The notes beneath the pieces are model-generated. The model saw only the letters and a list, made by a program, of their open reading frames with translations, was not told where the DNA came from and made no database searches. DNA of 30,702 bases from a virus: positions 1 to 30,702 of the IMG/VR virus record IMGVR_UViG_3300035670_000936; one strand, given 5' to 3'. Made by a program: the position numbers and the translations under genes. This document shows, piece by piece, positions 1 through 5,416 of the stretch (position 1 is its first letter; the number at the start of each line of letters is the position of its first letter).

Positions 1-1
1 G

Positions 2-100
2 CAGCAAGAGGCGAACCTCTTAATGCAACTTGATGAAGTCCGTGTACTGATTCAGGCCTACGAGAATACAATCAACAAAGATGACAAAGGAGTCGGCTGA
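2..100 (+). CDS. C-terminal end of an unidentified protein (5' truncated)
   Basis: An open frame enters from the left edge and ends in TGA, giving 32 residues and no start. The visible part is polar and helical, with a segment LLMQLDEVRVLIQAYENT that could be a coiled coil. It overlaps the next small membrane gene by 20 bases, so it belongs to the same operon. If the genome is circular, this could lie downstream of the truncated gene at the right edge of the window. Function is not recognisable. Confidence 0.5.
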   Translation, partial: QQEANLLMQLDEVRVLIQAYENTINKDDKGVG

Positions 101-254
101 TTCAGTTATCACCTCTTGGTCTTTAACGGGAGCAGGACTCCTTGTCGGGTACGTTCATCAGGTATTGGGCTTGGCGGTGCTTTTGGCATCGCTTGCCTAC
201 ACCTTGTGGAAGTGGCGCAGAGATTGGCTAAAGGAAAAAAACAATGTTGATTGA
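81..254 (+). CDS. Small membrane protein, candidate holin-like lysis protein
   Basis: This encodes 57 residues beginning MTKESADS. A hydrophobic stretch at about residues 15-43 could form one long or two short membrane segments. The basic tail KWRRDWLKEK follows the positive-inside rule. It starts inside the preceding frame and its stop overlaps the next start by 11 bases. A small membrane protein two genes ahead of an endolysin and spanin fits a holin or antiholin. Small size and hydrophobicity are seen; the holin role is inferred from position only. Confidence 0.5.
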   Translation: MTKESADSVITSWSLTGAGLLVGYVHQVLGLAVLLASLAYTLWKWRRDWLKEKNNVD

Positions 255-432
255 GCGTATTTGGAAAGACCCAAAGACAACAGTATTAGGCCTGCTTATA
301 GTGGGCCTTTGCTTTGTCTTGGTGTTTTTTGAGAAAGCTACCCTGACGGAGGTATCGGCATTCCTGATGGGTGCCTTCGCCCTGTTGTTCCTTAAAGATC
401 CTAAAGATGGCAAAGAGTCCGGTAGCAAGTAG
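244..432 (+). CDS. Small two-segment membrane protein, candidate holin
   Basis: This 62-residue protein has two clear hydrophobic segments, about residues 14-30 (LGLLIVGLCFVLVFF) and 36-51 (EVSAFLMGAFALLFL). A short charged loop separates them and the tail is charged and lysine-rich. That is the layout of a class II holin with both ends on the same side of the membrane. It sits between another small membrane gene and a basic protein gene, just ahead of the M15 endolysin. Alternatively it could be a structural or superinfection-exclusion membrane protein. No holin family is recognised by sequence. Confidence 0.6.
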   Translation: MLIERIWKDPKTTVLGLLIVGLCFVLVFFEKATLTEVSAFLMGAFALLFLKDPKDGKESGSK

Positions 433-535
433 TCATGTGAGCAAAAGCAAGAAGCGCAGAAAGCATAGCAAGAGCGCATCGAGCAACAAGCGGAGCAAGA
501 ATTACAAAAAGCCCTACGCAGGTCAGGGCCGTTAA
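407..535 (+). CDS. Very basic 42-residue protein
   Basis: An ATG inside the end of the preceding membrane gene opens a 42-residue frame. It is dominated by Lys, Arg and Ser, with the block SKSKKRRKHSKSASSNKRSK, and ends in YKKPYAGQGR. I recall similar short basic proteins with a YKKP-Y-GQG ending in other Bacteroidota phages, from memory only. The charge suggests nucleic-acid or membrane-surface binding. The 26-base overlap with the upstream gene and the distinct composition argue for a real gene rather than chance, but no function is known to me. Confidence 0.55.
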   Translation: MAKSPVASSHVSKSKKRRKHSKSASSNKRSKNYKKPYAGQGR

Positions 536-548
536 ATTTTGTAGGCTA

Positions 549-567
549 ATTCGGATTGTGTCCGAAT
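549..567. other. Perfect 7-bp inverted repeat in the gap before the endolysin
   Basis: ATTCGGA, a 5-base loop TTGTG, and TCCGAAT. No T-run follows, so it is not a standard intrinsic terminator. It could be an operator or an mRNA hairpin. The remaining bases up to 686 hold short AT-rich repeats such as GCAATnnGCAAT but no gene. Confidence 0.35.
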
Positions 568-686
568 AAAGGAACAAATCGTATCACTTTTGTGCAGTAT
601 AATGCACGTTACGCATAATACTTGATCCGTAATATCGCAGATCGCAATCCGCAATATTTGCATGAAATTTGACAAAAACTCATTCA

Positions 687-1112
687 ATGACCAAGAACTT
701 TACGCTCGCTGAACTGACCAAAACGAATACAGGCCTTCCTAATGCTTTACCGAAGCATCTGGAGGGCAACCTTCGTGCGTTGGCAGAAAACGTCTTACAA
801 CCTGCTCGTGACAGTTTAGGGTCAATAAAAGTCACGAGTGCGTATCGTTCACCTGCGGTAAACAAAGCCGTAGGCGGAAGCAAGACCTCGCAGCACGTCC
901 AAGCGCAAGCGGCAGATTTGAAGTTTCACGGAGGCAATGGGGTATTGTTCCGGTGGATCGTGGAGAATGTGGAATACGATCAGATCATCTGGGAATTTGG
1001 AGATGAGGAACACCCGGCATGGGTTCATGTTAGTTACGTAGCGGGCAAGAACCGAATGCAGAAACTGAAAGCAGTAAAACGAAATGGCAGAACCAAGTAC
1101 CTTGAATTTTGA
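687..1112 (+). CDS. Endolysin: M15-family zinc peptidase
   Basis: This protein likely cleaves peptide stems of host peptidoglycan at the end of infection. It is 141 residues, a usual length for single-domain Peptidase_M15_3 enzymes. The zinc ligands are visible: the SQHVQAQAADL motif supplies His70 and Asp77, and AWVHVSY supplies His114. The usual Gly of the SxHxxGxAxD motif is replaced by Ala. A TTG start at 669 is possible, but MTKNFTLAEL at 687 matches the typical start of this family. No signal peptide is evident, so it would need a holin; two candidate membrane genes lie just upstream. A probable spanin follows, overlapping by one base. Confidence 0.85.
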   Translation: MTKNFTLAELTKTNTGLPNALPKHLEGNLRALAENVLQPARDSLGSIKVTSAYRSPAVNKAVGGSKTSQHVQAQAADLKFHGGNGVLFRWIVENVEYDQIIWEFGDEEHPAWVHVSYVAGKNRMQKLKAVKRNGRTKYLEF

Positions 1113-1534
1113 TGACTGGCTTAATGAATTGGAAAAACAAGAGACTCCAGAGGTCTGCAATGTGGATGATCCTACTTGCGACTCTTGCGGTAGTTAATTC
1201 GTGCAGTACTGCGAAACCCATCCTCGACTCTGTGATTGTCAGGGACACGCTCGTTGTAACGGAAACAAAGTACCTGATCGACACGCTGGAGGTAATGAAG
1301 GACACGACCATCTATCAGGACAAGGTACGAGTCCAACTTCAGTACGTAGACCGCAAGGTCGTGGTCGAGGCGGTCTGTGAGCCGGATACCATCCGGATAA
1401 CCCAAACGAAGATCCTGACAAAACAGGAGCCAAAGACCAACAAGTGGACTCTTGAGAGCTACATCGGCATGTTGGCTTTCATCCTGACATTTGCCTACCT
1501 GATCAAACGCTGGGTAGACAAGTTGACGGAATAA
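1112..1534 (+). CDS. Probable unimolecular spanin (lipoprotein with C-terminal membrane anchor)
   Basis: This 140-residue protein begins with a basic stretch and a hydrophobic signal (about residues 17-28) ending at VVNSC, a plausible lipobox with Cys31. The middle, about residues 35-105, is rich in alternating Val, Thr and charged residues and looks beta-rich or periplasmic. A second hydrophobic segment, about residues 116-132 (SYIGMLAFILTFAYLI), is followed by the basic KRWVDK. A lipid anchor at one end and an inner-membrane anchor at the other is the design of u-spanins such as T1 gp11, which fuse outer and inner membranes in Gram-negative lysis. Its start overlaps the endolysin stop (TGATG). 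The topology is seen; the spanin role is inferred. Confidence 0.65.
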   Translation: MTGLMNWKNKRLQRSAMWMILLATLAVVNSCSTAKPILDSVIVRDTLVVTETKYLIDTLEVMKDTTIYQDKVRVQLQYVDRKVVVEAVCEPDTIRITQTKILTKQEPKTNKWTLESYIGMLAFILTFAYLIKRWVDKLTE

Positions 1535-1583
1535 GGCCGTAGATGGCATTTATATTCGATTACATATACTTTCTGCCTAAAGT

Positions 1584-1617
1584 GGGGTGAGTATATGGTT
1601 GAGCATATAAAAGCCCC
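1584..1617 (+). other. RNA hairpin with purine internal loop after the spanin gene
   Basis: GGGGT pairs with GCCCC (last pair T-G), and TATATG pairs with CATATA around a GTTGAG loop. A 3x3 purine internal loop (GAG opposite AAA) lies between the two helices. No T-tract follows, so it is not a normal intrinsic terminator. It may protect the 3' end of the late mRNA. Confidence 0.3.
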
Positions 1618-1796
1618 GCAAATCGAAGATTTTGCTAATTGGTCAACTTATAGCTTTACTACTTAACTTAATAATTAAACTTATAAGTTGACTTACTTAA
1701 CTACTTAAGTTAACTAACTTATAAAAAAGTAAAAAAACTTTACATAGTCAAATACCTGTGTAAAGATTTTACAAAAAACTTTCTATGAGCGACTAC

Positions 1797-1842
1797 TTTT
1801 TCATTTACTGGGATGATTTACCTTTGAGCAAACCATCAGAAA
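1797..1842 (+). promoter_or_regulatory. Early promoter with variant leader motif
   Basis: The -7 box TACCTTTG (1819-1826) matches the Bacteroidota consensus TAnnTTTG exactly. A T-run at 1797-1800 sits about 19 bases upstream in the -33 position. The leader then reads AAACCATCAGAAA directly before the ATG at 1843, a one-base-shorter variant of the ACCAATC leader seen at other early genes. This would start transcription of the whole early region. Confidence 0.6.
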
Positions 1843-2094
1843 ATGAGAAAGACCCCAAAGTATTACCTCGGGAAGTACAAACAGATCGAGGCTCTGGACG
1901 TGGTGCTTGACTTTCAGGAATCAAACTACAATCTGGGAACGGCACTAACCTACATCATGCGAGCTGGCAAGAAGCCAAACAACCCGATGAGTCAGGACAT
2001 CATGAAGGCAATCGTGCATCTTCAGGCAGAGTACGAGCATCAAGTCCGGAAAGAGGCAAACAAACCGGAGGTAGTGTATGTACCCACACCCTAA
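1843..2094 (+). CDS. DUF3310-family protein
   Basis: This 83-residue protein matches the small phage DUF3310 family: a start rich in Tyr (PKYYLGKYKQIEALDV), then YNLGTALTYIMRAGKK at residues 29-44, then a helix KAIVHLQAEYEH. The NLGnAxxYxxRAGKK core is the family signature. These proteins are common in phage early operons and are sometimes annotated as nucleotide kinase-like, but the biochemical role is not firmly established. It is the first gene behind the early promoter at 1819-1826 and overlaps the RusA-like gene by 17 bases. Confidence 0.75.
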   Translation: MRKTPKYYLGKYKQIEALDVVLDFQESNYNLGTALTYIMRAGKKPNNPMSQDIMKAIVHLQAEYEHQVRKEANKPEVVYVPTP

Positions 2095-2449
2095 CTCCAA
2101 GACCTACCATGTGGTGGTGGGTAAGGTGCCGAGTCTAAACCAATTCTATGCTTCGAAGCATTGGACGTATCGGAGTACGGCAAAGAATAAGCACTGCAAT
2201 GAGGTGTTGCAGCAGTTGCAAGAGTTGGATTGTGTACCCATTCAGCACGTCTACATCCGGTGCAAGGTGAATTACAAGTACGACATTGACAATTCGATCA
2301 TGGCAGTAAAGTTTGCCCTTGATGCGTTCCGGAAGTGGGGAGGGGTAAAGGATGACTCGAGGGCGTATGTCCGCAAGTTGACGATGGAGCATGATCCAGA
2401 GATTCACCCGAATACGGCAGAGATTTACTTCACGGGCTTGGTGGTTTAG
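2078..2449 (+). CDS. rusA: RusA-like Holliday junction resolvase
   Basis: RusA enzymes are small dimeric nucleases that cut four-way DNA junctions during recombination and before packaging. This 123-residue protein has the family layout: PSLNQFYASKHWTYR near the N-terminus (Asn21), then YDIDN with Asp69, Asp71 and Asn72, followed by Lys78 and Asp82, and KDD at 91-93. The acidic residues are those expected to bind the metal. It overlaps DUF3310 and sits in the early operon with a helicase and an SSB-like gene. Confidence 0.8.
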   Translation: MYPHPNSKTYHVVVGKVPSLNQFYASKHWTYRSTAKNKHCNEVLQQLQELDCVPIQHVYIRCKVNYKYDIDNSIMAVKFALDAFRKWGGVKDDSRAYVRKLTMEHDPEIHPNTAEIYFTGLVV

Positions 2450-2490
2450 ATCTGGTTTAGTATTTTTGAAGAGTTAAAAAACCAATCATC
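2438..2490 (+). promoter_or_regulatory. Promoter and ACCAATC leader for the small coiled-coil and SSB-like genes
   Basis: TTG (2438-2440), a spacer of 20 bases, then TATTTTTG (2461-2468), an exact TAnnTTTG box. The leader AAAAAACCAATCATC follows and runs directly into the ATG at 2491. The -33 element lies inside the end of the RusA-like gene. Confidence 0.6.
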
Positions 2491-2637
2491 ATGACACTAT
2501 CGCTATCACAGGATACTTATTCCCAAACAATCATTGCTCAAGGTGCCCAGATCAAAGCTCTTCAGGAGCGAGTTCAGGAGCTGGAGGCTAAACTCGAAGT
2601 GCTGCAACGTAGCGTAGATACTTCTCTCTTTATTTAA
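2491..2637 (+). CDS. 48-residue coiled-coil protein
   Basis: This short frame directly follows a promoter and an ACCAATC leader, so its start is well supported. The protein begins MTLSLSQDTYSQT. Residues 16-41 form a heptad-like amphipathic helix (AQIKALQERVQELEAKLEVL) resembling a leucine zipper, so it probably dimerises. There is no recognisable DNA-binding part. It may be a small regulator or a partner of the SSB-like protein encoded 19 bases downstream. Function unknown. Confidence 0.65.
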   Translation: MTLSLSQDTYSQTIIAQGAQIKALQERVQELEAKLEVLQRSVDTSLFI

Positions 2638-2656
2638 TTTCTAAAACCAATCAACA

Positions 2657-3088
2657 ATGGCTAAAATTATTTCAATCACCCCGAAGGGTCAATGGCAGGA
2701 GTTCTACAAGTTAGAGATCCGTTTTGACAATGGAGACTTTGGTACTGCATTTGCTAAATCACCTACCCCGTCTTACGGAGTAGGAGATGAGGTAGAGTAC
2801 TCAAAGAATGAGAAGGGCACAATCAAGATCCAACGACCTAACGGATTTGGTGGAGGTTCTGGAGGCAGCTTTGCCACCGCTTCGAAATCGGCAGGCGATG
2901 ACCGCTCCGCCTCCATCATCCGTCAGGTTGCTCTGAAAGCAGCAGTCGAATATGCATGCGCTGCTAAACACGATGTGCCTACCATTCTGGAGAATGCAGA
3001 GGCGTTTAACCGGTGGATGCTCGGCCAATCAGAGGCTCCGGTTTCGCATGTAGACCATTTCGCAAACCGCAACGATAGTCCGTTCTGA
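2657..3088 (+). CDS. Probable single-stranded DNA-binding protein
   Basis: This 143-residue protein has a compact beta-rich N-terminal half (about 1-60) with VGDEVEYSKNEKGTIKIQRP, consistent with a small OB-like fold. A Gly/Ser-rich linker (GFGGGSGGSF) and a helical segment RSASIIRQVALKAAVEYACA follow. The tail ends NRNDSPF. An acidic or polar tail ending in Pro-Phe is the hallmark by which SSB proteins recruit partners. It sits between a resolvase and a replicative helicase. It could instead be a strand-annealing partner for the RecE-like exonuclease. An ACCAATC leader precedes the ATG and a strong terminator follows. Confidence 0.55.
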   Translation: MAKIISITPKGQWQEFYKLEIRFDNGDFGTAFAKSPTPSYGVGDEVEYSKNEKGTIKIQRPNGFGGGSGGSFATASKSAGDDRSASIIRQVALKAAVEYACAAKHDVPTILENAEAFNRWMLGQSEAPVSHVDHFANRNDSPF

Positions 3089-3178
3089 TTGGTTTCTTCG
3101 GACGTTGCGTAAAGGCCCCACTTCGGTGGGGCTTTTTTATTCCCGAAGGCCTGTATATATTCGTGCTACCAATCAGAA
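3083..3178 (+). repeat. 11-bp inverted repeat bracketing the terminator
   Basis: TTCTGATTGGT (3083-3093, spanning the SSB-like stop codon) is the exact reverse complement of ACCAATCAGAA (3168-3178), the leader of the helicase gene. The pair encloses the intrinsic terminator and the promoter. In a read-through RNA the two arms could pair and bury the leader. Confidence 0.5.
3111..3138 (+). terminator. Strong intrinsic terminator after the SSB-like gene
   Basis: GCCCCAC, a TTCG tetraloop and GTGGGGC form a perfect 7-bp stem. Flanking AAA and TTT pairs extend it, and it runs into six T. Confidence 0.9.
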
Positions 3179-3182
3179 ATAA
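3133..3182 (+). promoter_or_regulatory. Promoter and leader for the helicase operon
   Basis: TATATTCG (3156-3163) resembles TAnnTTTG with one change. The T-run of the terminator (3133-3138) occupies the -33 position about 20 bases upstream. The ACCAATC leader follows at 3168-3174, nine bases before the ATG at 3183. The same TATATTCG octamer occurs at 1551-1558. Confidence 0.45.
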
Positions 3183-4112
3183 ATGAAACACCCAGACTTA
3201 TTACCAAGAGAGGAATCTCTACCCTACCTGCAAAGAGCATTAAAGGGAAAATACTTTGACACCGGGAAACTTGGGATCGAAGAGATCGACCAATACCTTC
3301 GGTTCAAGGACGGAGAGTTTGTAGTCGTAACAGGGCATGCCAATGTGGGGAAGACCCACACGCTGGTTTACTTGATGTTGCTACAAAGTATAAACTTCGG
3401 AAAGAAATGGCTGATCTACTCATCAGAGAACGAGGTCGCATCCCTGAAGCGAAAGCTGATTGAGTTTATGATCTGCAAGCCAATCCAAGCGATCACGGAA
3501 CTCCAGATGCATACCAAATTAGATTGGATCGATGAGCATTTTCAGTTCATTGACGGCAACAGGCTATTTAATGCCTTCGCTCTTCTGGAGACCATGGATA
3601 GCATCAAACAGGAATGGGACTACACGGGAGCATTGATTGATCCGTATAACTCACTCACCACGGATCAGAAGAAACTCGGAAAGACAGGGATGCACGAATA
3701 CCACTACGAGGTGGCAAGTGCCATCCGGGTCTTTGCCCACAAGAATCAGGTTACCACAATAGTCAACACCCACCCTGTTACTGAGGCGATGCGGAAGGTG
3801 CATCATGGGAACCATCCGTACGCAGGGATGCCCATGCCCCCGATGACCTCGGATATTGAAGGAGGCGGAAAGTGGGGAAACAGGGCTGATGCCGTAGTAA
3901 TTATACACCGGTACGCCCAACATCCGGAGGATTGGGTTTACACACATATTCATGTGCGTAAGGTCAAAGAGATGGAAACAGGGGGCCGTGTTACTCCTCT
4001 GGAGCAGCCCATCACCATGCGGTCGATTGTGGGGAATGTTGGTTTCTCGATCAACAATCGTAATTTGCTACAGCAATCAGAACCAATTACCTATACCAAT
4101 GAGCCATTTTGA
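3183..4112 (+). CDS. DnaB-type replicative helicase (RecA-like ATPase domain only)
   Basis: This 309-residue ATPase likely unwinds DNA at the phage fork. Walker A is GHANVGKT at 51-58. A DnaB-like SSEN follows at 80-83, Walker B is LIDPYNSL at 151-158, and NTHP at 195-198 is the sensor-like motif typical of DnaB and Twinkle helicases. It lacks the N-terminal DnaB domain and any primase or zinc-finger domain, so priming must come from elsewhere. The start has its own promoter and leader. The end overlaps the next gene by 14 bases. A RadA/KaiC-like recombination ATPase is a less likely alternative. Confidence 0.8.
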   Translation: MKHPDLLPREESLPYLQRALKGKYFDTGKLGIEEIDQYLRFKDGEFVVVTGHANVGKTHTLVYLMLLQSINFGKKWLIYSSENEVASLKRKLIEFMICKPIQAITELQMHTKLDWIDEHFQFIDGNRLFNAFALLETMDSIKQEWDYTGALIDPYNSLTTDQKKLGKTGMHEYHYEVASAIRVFAHKNQVTTIVNTHPVTEAMRKVHHGNHPYAGMPMPPMTSDIEGGGKWGNRADAVVIIHRYAQHPEDWVYTHIHVRKVKEMETGGRVTPLEQPITMRSIVGNVGFSINNRNLLQQSEPITYTNEPF

Positions 4113-4410
4113 TGAGTCGCATGACATGTATATCAGGGAGAAGCAATTGCTCCTTGCTGGTACGGCTATCTGGATCGCCAAGATGGCATCGGAACAGAGC
4201 AAGAATCGAGAGATTCAGGATGACCTGCTCGCCCACATGTACAACTGCCACTATGCCGATCTGCTCTTGCAGCAGTATATCGACTATCGAGAGTATACGA
4301 ACATGGTGGTGAACAAAGTCCGGTTAAAGAATGCCAAGCTCCGGGTGGAGAACGAAGAGATGATTCAGGAGGTCAAACGCCTGCAAGGAATAATCGAGGA
4401 CAACCTGTGA
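4099..4410 (+). CDS. Coiled-coil protein of unknown function
   Basis: 103 residues from MSHFDESHDMYI. The sequence is almost entirely helical and highly charged, and the last third (RLKNAKLRVENEEMIQEVKR) is a strong coiled coil. No catalytic motif is visible. A longer frame from 3952 would lie inside the helicase gene with atypical composition, so the ATG at 4099 is preferred. The position next to the helicase suggests a helicase loader or other replication accessory, but that is only inference. Confidence 0.6.
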   Translation: MSHFDESHDMYIREKQLLLAGTAIWIAKMASEQSKNREIQDDLLAHMYNCHYADLLLQQYIDYREYTNMVVNKVRLKNAKLRVENEEMIQEVKRLQGIIEDNL

Positions 4411-4637
4411 AACAGATATTCTCGCCATTCCAGAAGTACGAGTGCTTTCAAGTGGATGGAGTTGACTACATCTGCTTGGACTATCAGATCATCCAAGACT
4501 CGGAAGACAAACTTGTGGAGTGGTGTTCGTGGTTTAAGTTCAAGAGACTATCAGATCACAAGCACTACCTACTACCAATTACCAAAATTTTAGAAACCAA
4601 AAATGAGGGCAGAGCAAAACTCTGCAAATGCAAATGA
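4407..4637 (+). CDS. Small protein of unknown function
   Basis: 76 residues, starting with GTG at a 4-base GTGA overlap with the coiled-coil gene and ending in an ATGA overlap with the next gene, which strongly suggests translational coupling. It contains YECFQVDGVDYICLDYQI, an alternating hydrophobic pattern consistent with a small beta sheet, and ends Cys-Lys-rich (KLCKCK). No family recognised. Confidence 0.55.
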   Translation: MKQIFSPFQKYECFQVDGVDYICLDYQIIQDSEDKLVEWCSWFKFKRLSDHKHYLLPITKILETKNEGRAKLCKCK

Positions 4638-4867
4638 AAACAGCAATGCAAGAAATGTTGGAATGGGTTAGAACAACCCTGCCAATGGATTTAGAAACAC
4701 CAATGCTCATTGAGAAGAAAATTGAATCTTTACTTCAGAAAGAGAAGGAGCAGATGATTGAATTTGCAAGGAATATAATTATAGATGCCGTTTGTAGCGT
4801 TGAAGGTTATGTTACGACTGAAAAAGATATTGAAGAATACTACAACGAAACCTACAACAAGCAATGA
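4634..4867 (+). CDS. Small phage protein, paralogue of the gene at 9314
   Basis: 77 residues. The start at 4634 is chosen over an ATG six bases upstream for two reasons: it forms an ATGA overlap with the previous stop, and its N-terminus MKTAMQEM aligns with the paralogue's MKTPMQEL. The shared core is LLQKEKEQMIE. The C-terminus reads EEYYNETYNK, a pattern I associate from memory with a small family common in Bacteroidota phages. It is helical and acidic. Function unknown. Confidence 0.6.
   Translation: MKTAMQEMLEWVRTTLPMDLETPMLIEKKIESLLQKEKEQMIEFARNIIIDAVCSVEGYVTTEKDIEEYYNETYNKQ
4731..4761 (+). repeat. Direct repeat copy 1 (with 9411-9441)
   Basis: These 31 bases match 9411-9441 at 30 positions; the core is GAGAAGGAGCAGATGATTGA. 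Both copies code for the KEKEQMI motif of two paralogous small genes. That level of nucleotide identity points to a fairly recent duplication or gene conversion. Confidence 0.6.
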
Positions 4868-5277
4868 GAGCATTTGAAGTTCAAAGAATCAAACAAGCCA
4901 AGAATCTGTACTACGCAACTCTGGGCATGAAGGAGAAAGATGATAGGAGCAGAAACCAAGCTCTTGCTCGTTCTGCTTTCCTCAATGCCTTCAGGCCTTA
5001 TGCCACTCTGGAGGAGATGGGTAAGATCCTGTGCCGAGACCATAGCACGATGACCTATGCCCTGAAAGAGCATAACTATCGGCTGAACCATGATGACTAT
5101 CGGCACATGTACAATATCGCCTGCATGGTCAGGGACAAGACCGACCTTGACCCTATGGAGGTTTATGACATCCACGGATTGCAGGATGAGATAAAAAGAC
5201 TCAACGAGATTATTACCGAGTTAATTCAGTACAAGGAAATATACTTGAAACTGAAAACAACATTCGATGAGTTTTAA
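4864..5277 (+). CDS. DnaA domain IV-like DNA-binding protein
   Basis: 137 residues starting at an ATGA overlap. Residues 35-70 read like the DNA-binding domain IV of DnaA: a helix, then ATLEEMGKILCRDHSTMTYA, where RDHST at 58-62 is the DnaA signature loop and helix that contacts the DnaA box. There is no AAA+ ATPase domain. The C-terminal third (DEIKRLNEIITELIQYKEIY) is a coiled coil, likely for dimerisation. It may mark the phage origin, compete with host DnaA, or act as a regulator. It follows the helicase by three small genes. The domain match is seen by eye; the role is inferred. Confidence 0.7.
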   Translation: MRAFEVQRIKQAKNLYYATLGMKEKDDRSRNQALARSAFLNAFRPYATLEEMGKILCRDHSTMTYALKEHNYRLNHDDYRHMYNIACMVRDKTDLDPMEVYDIHGLQDEIKRLNEIITELIQYKEIYLKLKTTFDEF

Positions 5278-5416
5278 CGTAACTTTATGGCCTATCTATG
5301 GTCTGCTGCTCGGAGTTAACTATGCCACCACCACTATTCTCGAAGAGGACTGCACGGAGCATGAGCTGCAAATCGCTCTCTTTATTATTATTCTGGAGAT
5401 CAGTTGGGAATCTTAA
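5267..5416 (+). CDS. 49-residue membrane-associated small protein
   Basis: This frame begins in the last codons of the DnaA-like gene and ends inside the sigma-like gene, filling what would otherwise be a 126-base gap. The protein reads MSFNVTLWPIYGLLLGVNYA, then an acidic stretch EEDCTEHEL, then a hydrophobic helix IALFIIILEI. I recall a small phage family with an LWP-YG-LLGVNY start followed by an acidic and a hydrophobic part, from memory. Function unknown; membrane association is inferred from hydrophobicity. Confidence 0.6.
   Translation: MSFNVTLWPIYGLLLGVNYATTTILEEDCTEHELQIALFIIILEISWES

Larger units (their letters stand above)
1535..1842. other. Gene-free AT-rich regulatory region between lysis and early genes
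   Basis: These 308 bases are the longest gap in the window. From left to right they hold a TATATTCG box (1551-1558) and a two-part hairpin (1584-1617). Next come three copies of AACTTATA (1645-1652, 1678-1685, 1716-1723), one within the perfect palindrome AACTTATAAGTT (1678-1689), and several CTACTTAA/TTACTTAA repeats between 1656 and 1715. The right part has an inverted repeat CTTTACA / TGTAAAG (1738-1744 / 1759-1765), a second TGTAAA GAT TTTACA (1759-1773), and the early promoter box TACCTTTG (1819-1826). Composition is far more AT-rich than the flanking genes. It could be an origin, an operator cluster, or both. A 41-codon frame from 1785 is judged spurious. Confidence 0.6.

Noticed and set aside
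6-21. AAGAGG-CGAA-CCTCTT hairpin at the left edge
   Set aside because: A perfect 6-bp stem with a tetraloop, but inside coding sequence and without a T-tract. It could be chance.
1641-1725. CRISPR-like array suggested by short repeats
   Set aside because: Repeats are only 7-12 bases, AT-rich, palindromic and unevenly spaced, with no constant-length spacers or cas genes.
1785-1910. A 41-codon frame (MSDYFFIYWDDLPLS...) in the large gap
   Set aside because: It contains the TACCTTTG promoter box and the leader of the DUF3310 gene, and then runs out of phase through that gene with a random-looking sequence.
3952-4098. A 49-residue N-terminal extension of the coiled-coil gene at 4099
   Set aside because: It lies entirely inside the helicase gene in another phase and has Cys/Trp/Ser-rich composition unlike the rest of the protein. 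MSHFDESHDMYI at 4099 is a sounder start.
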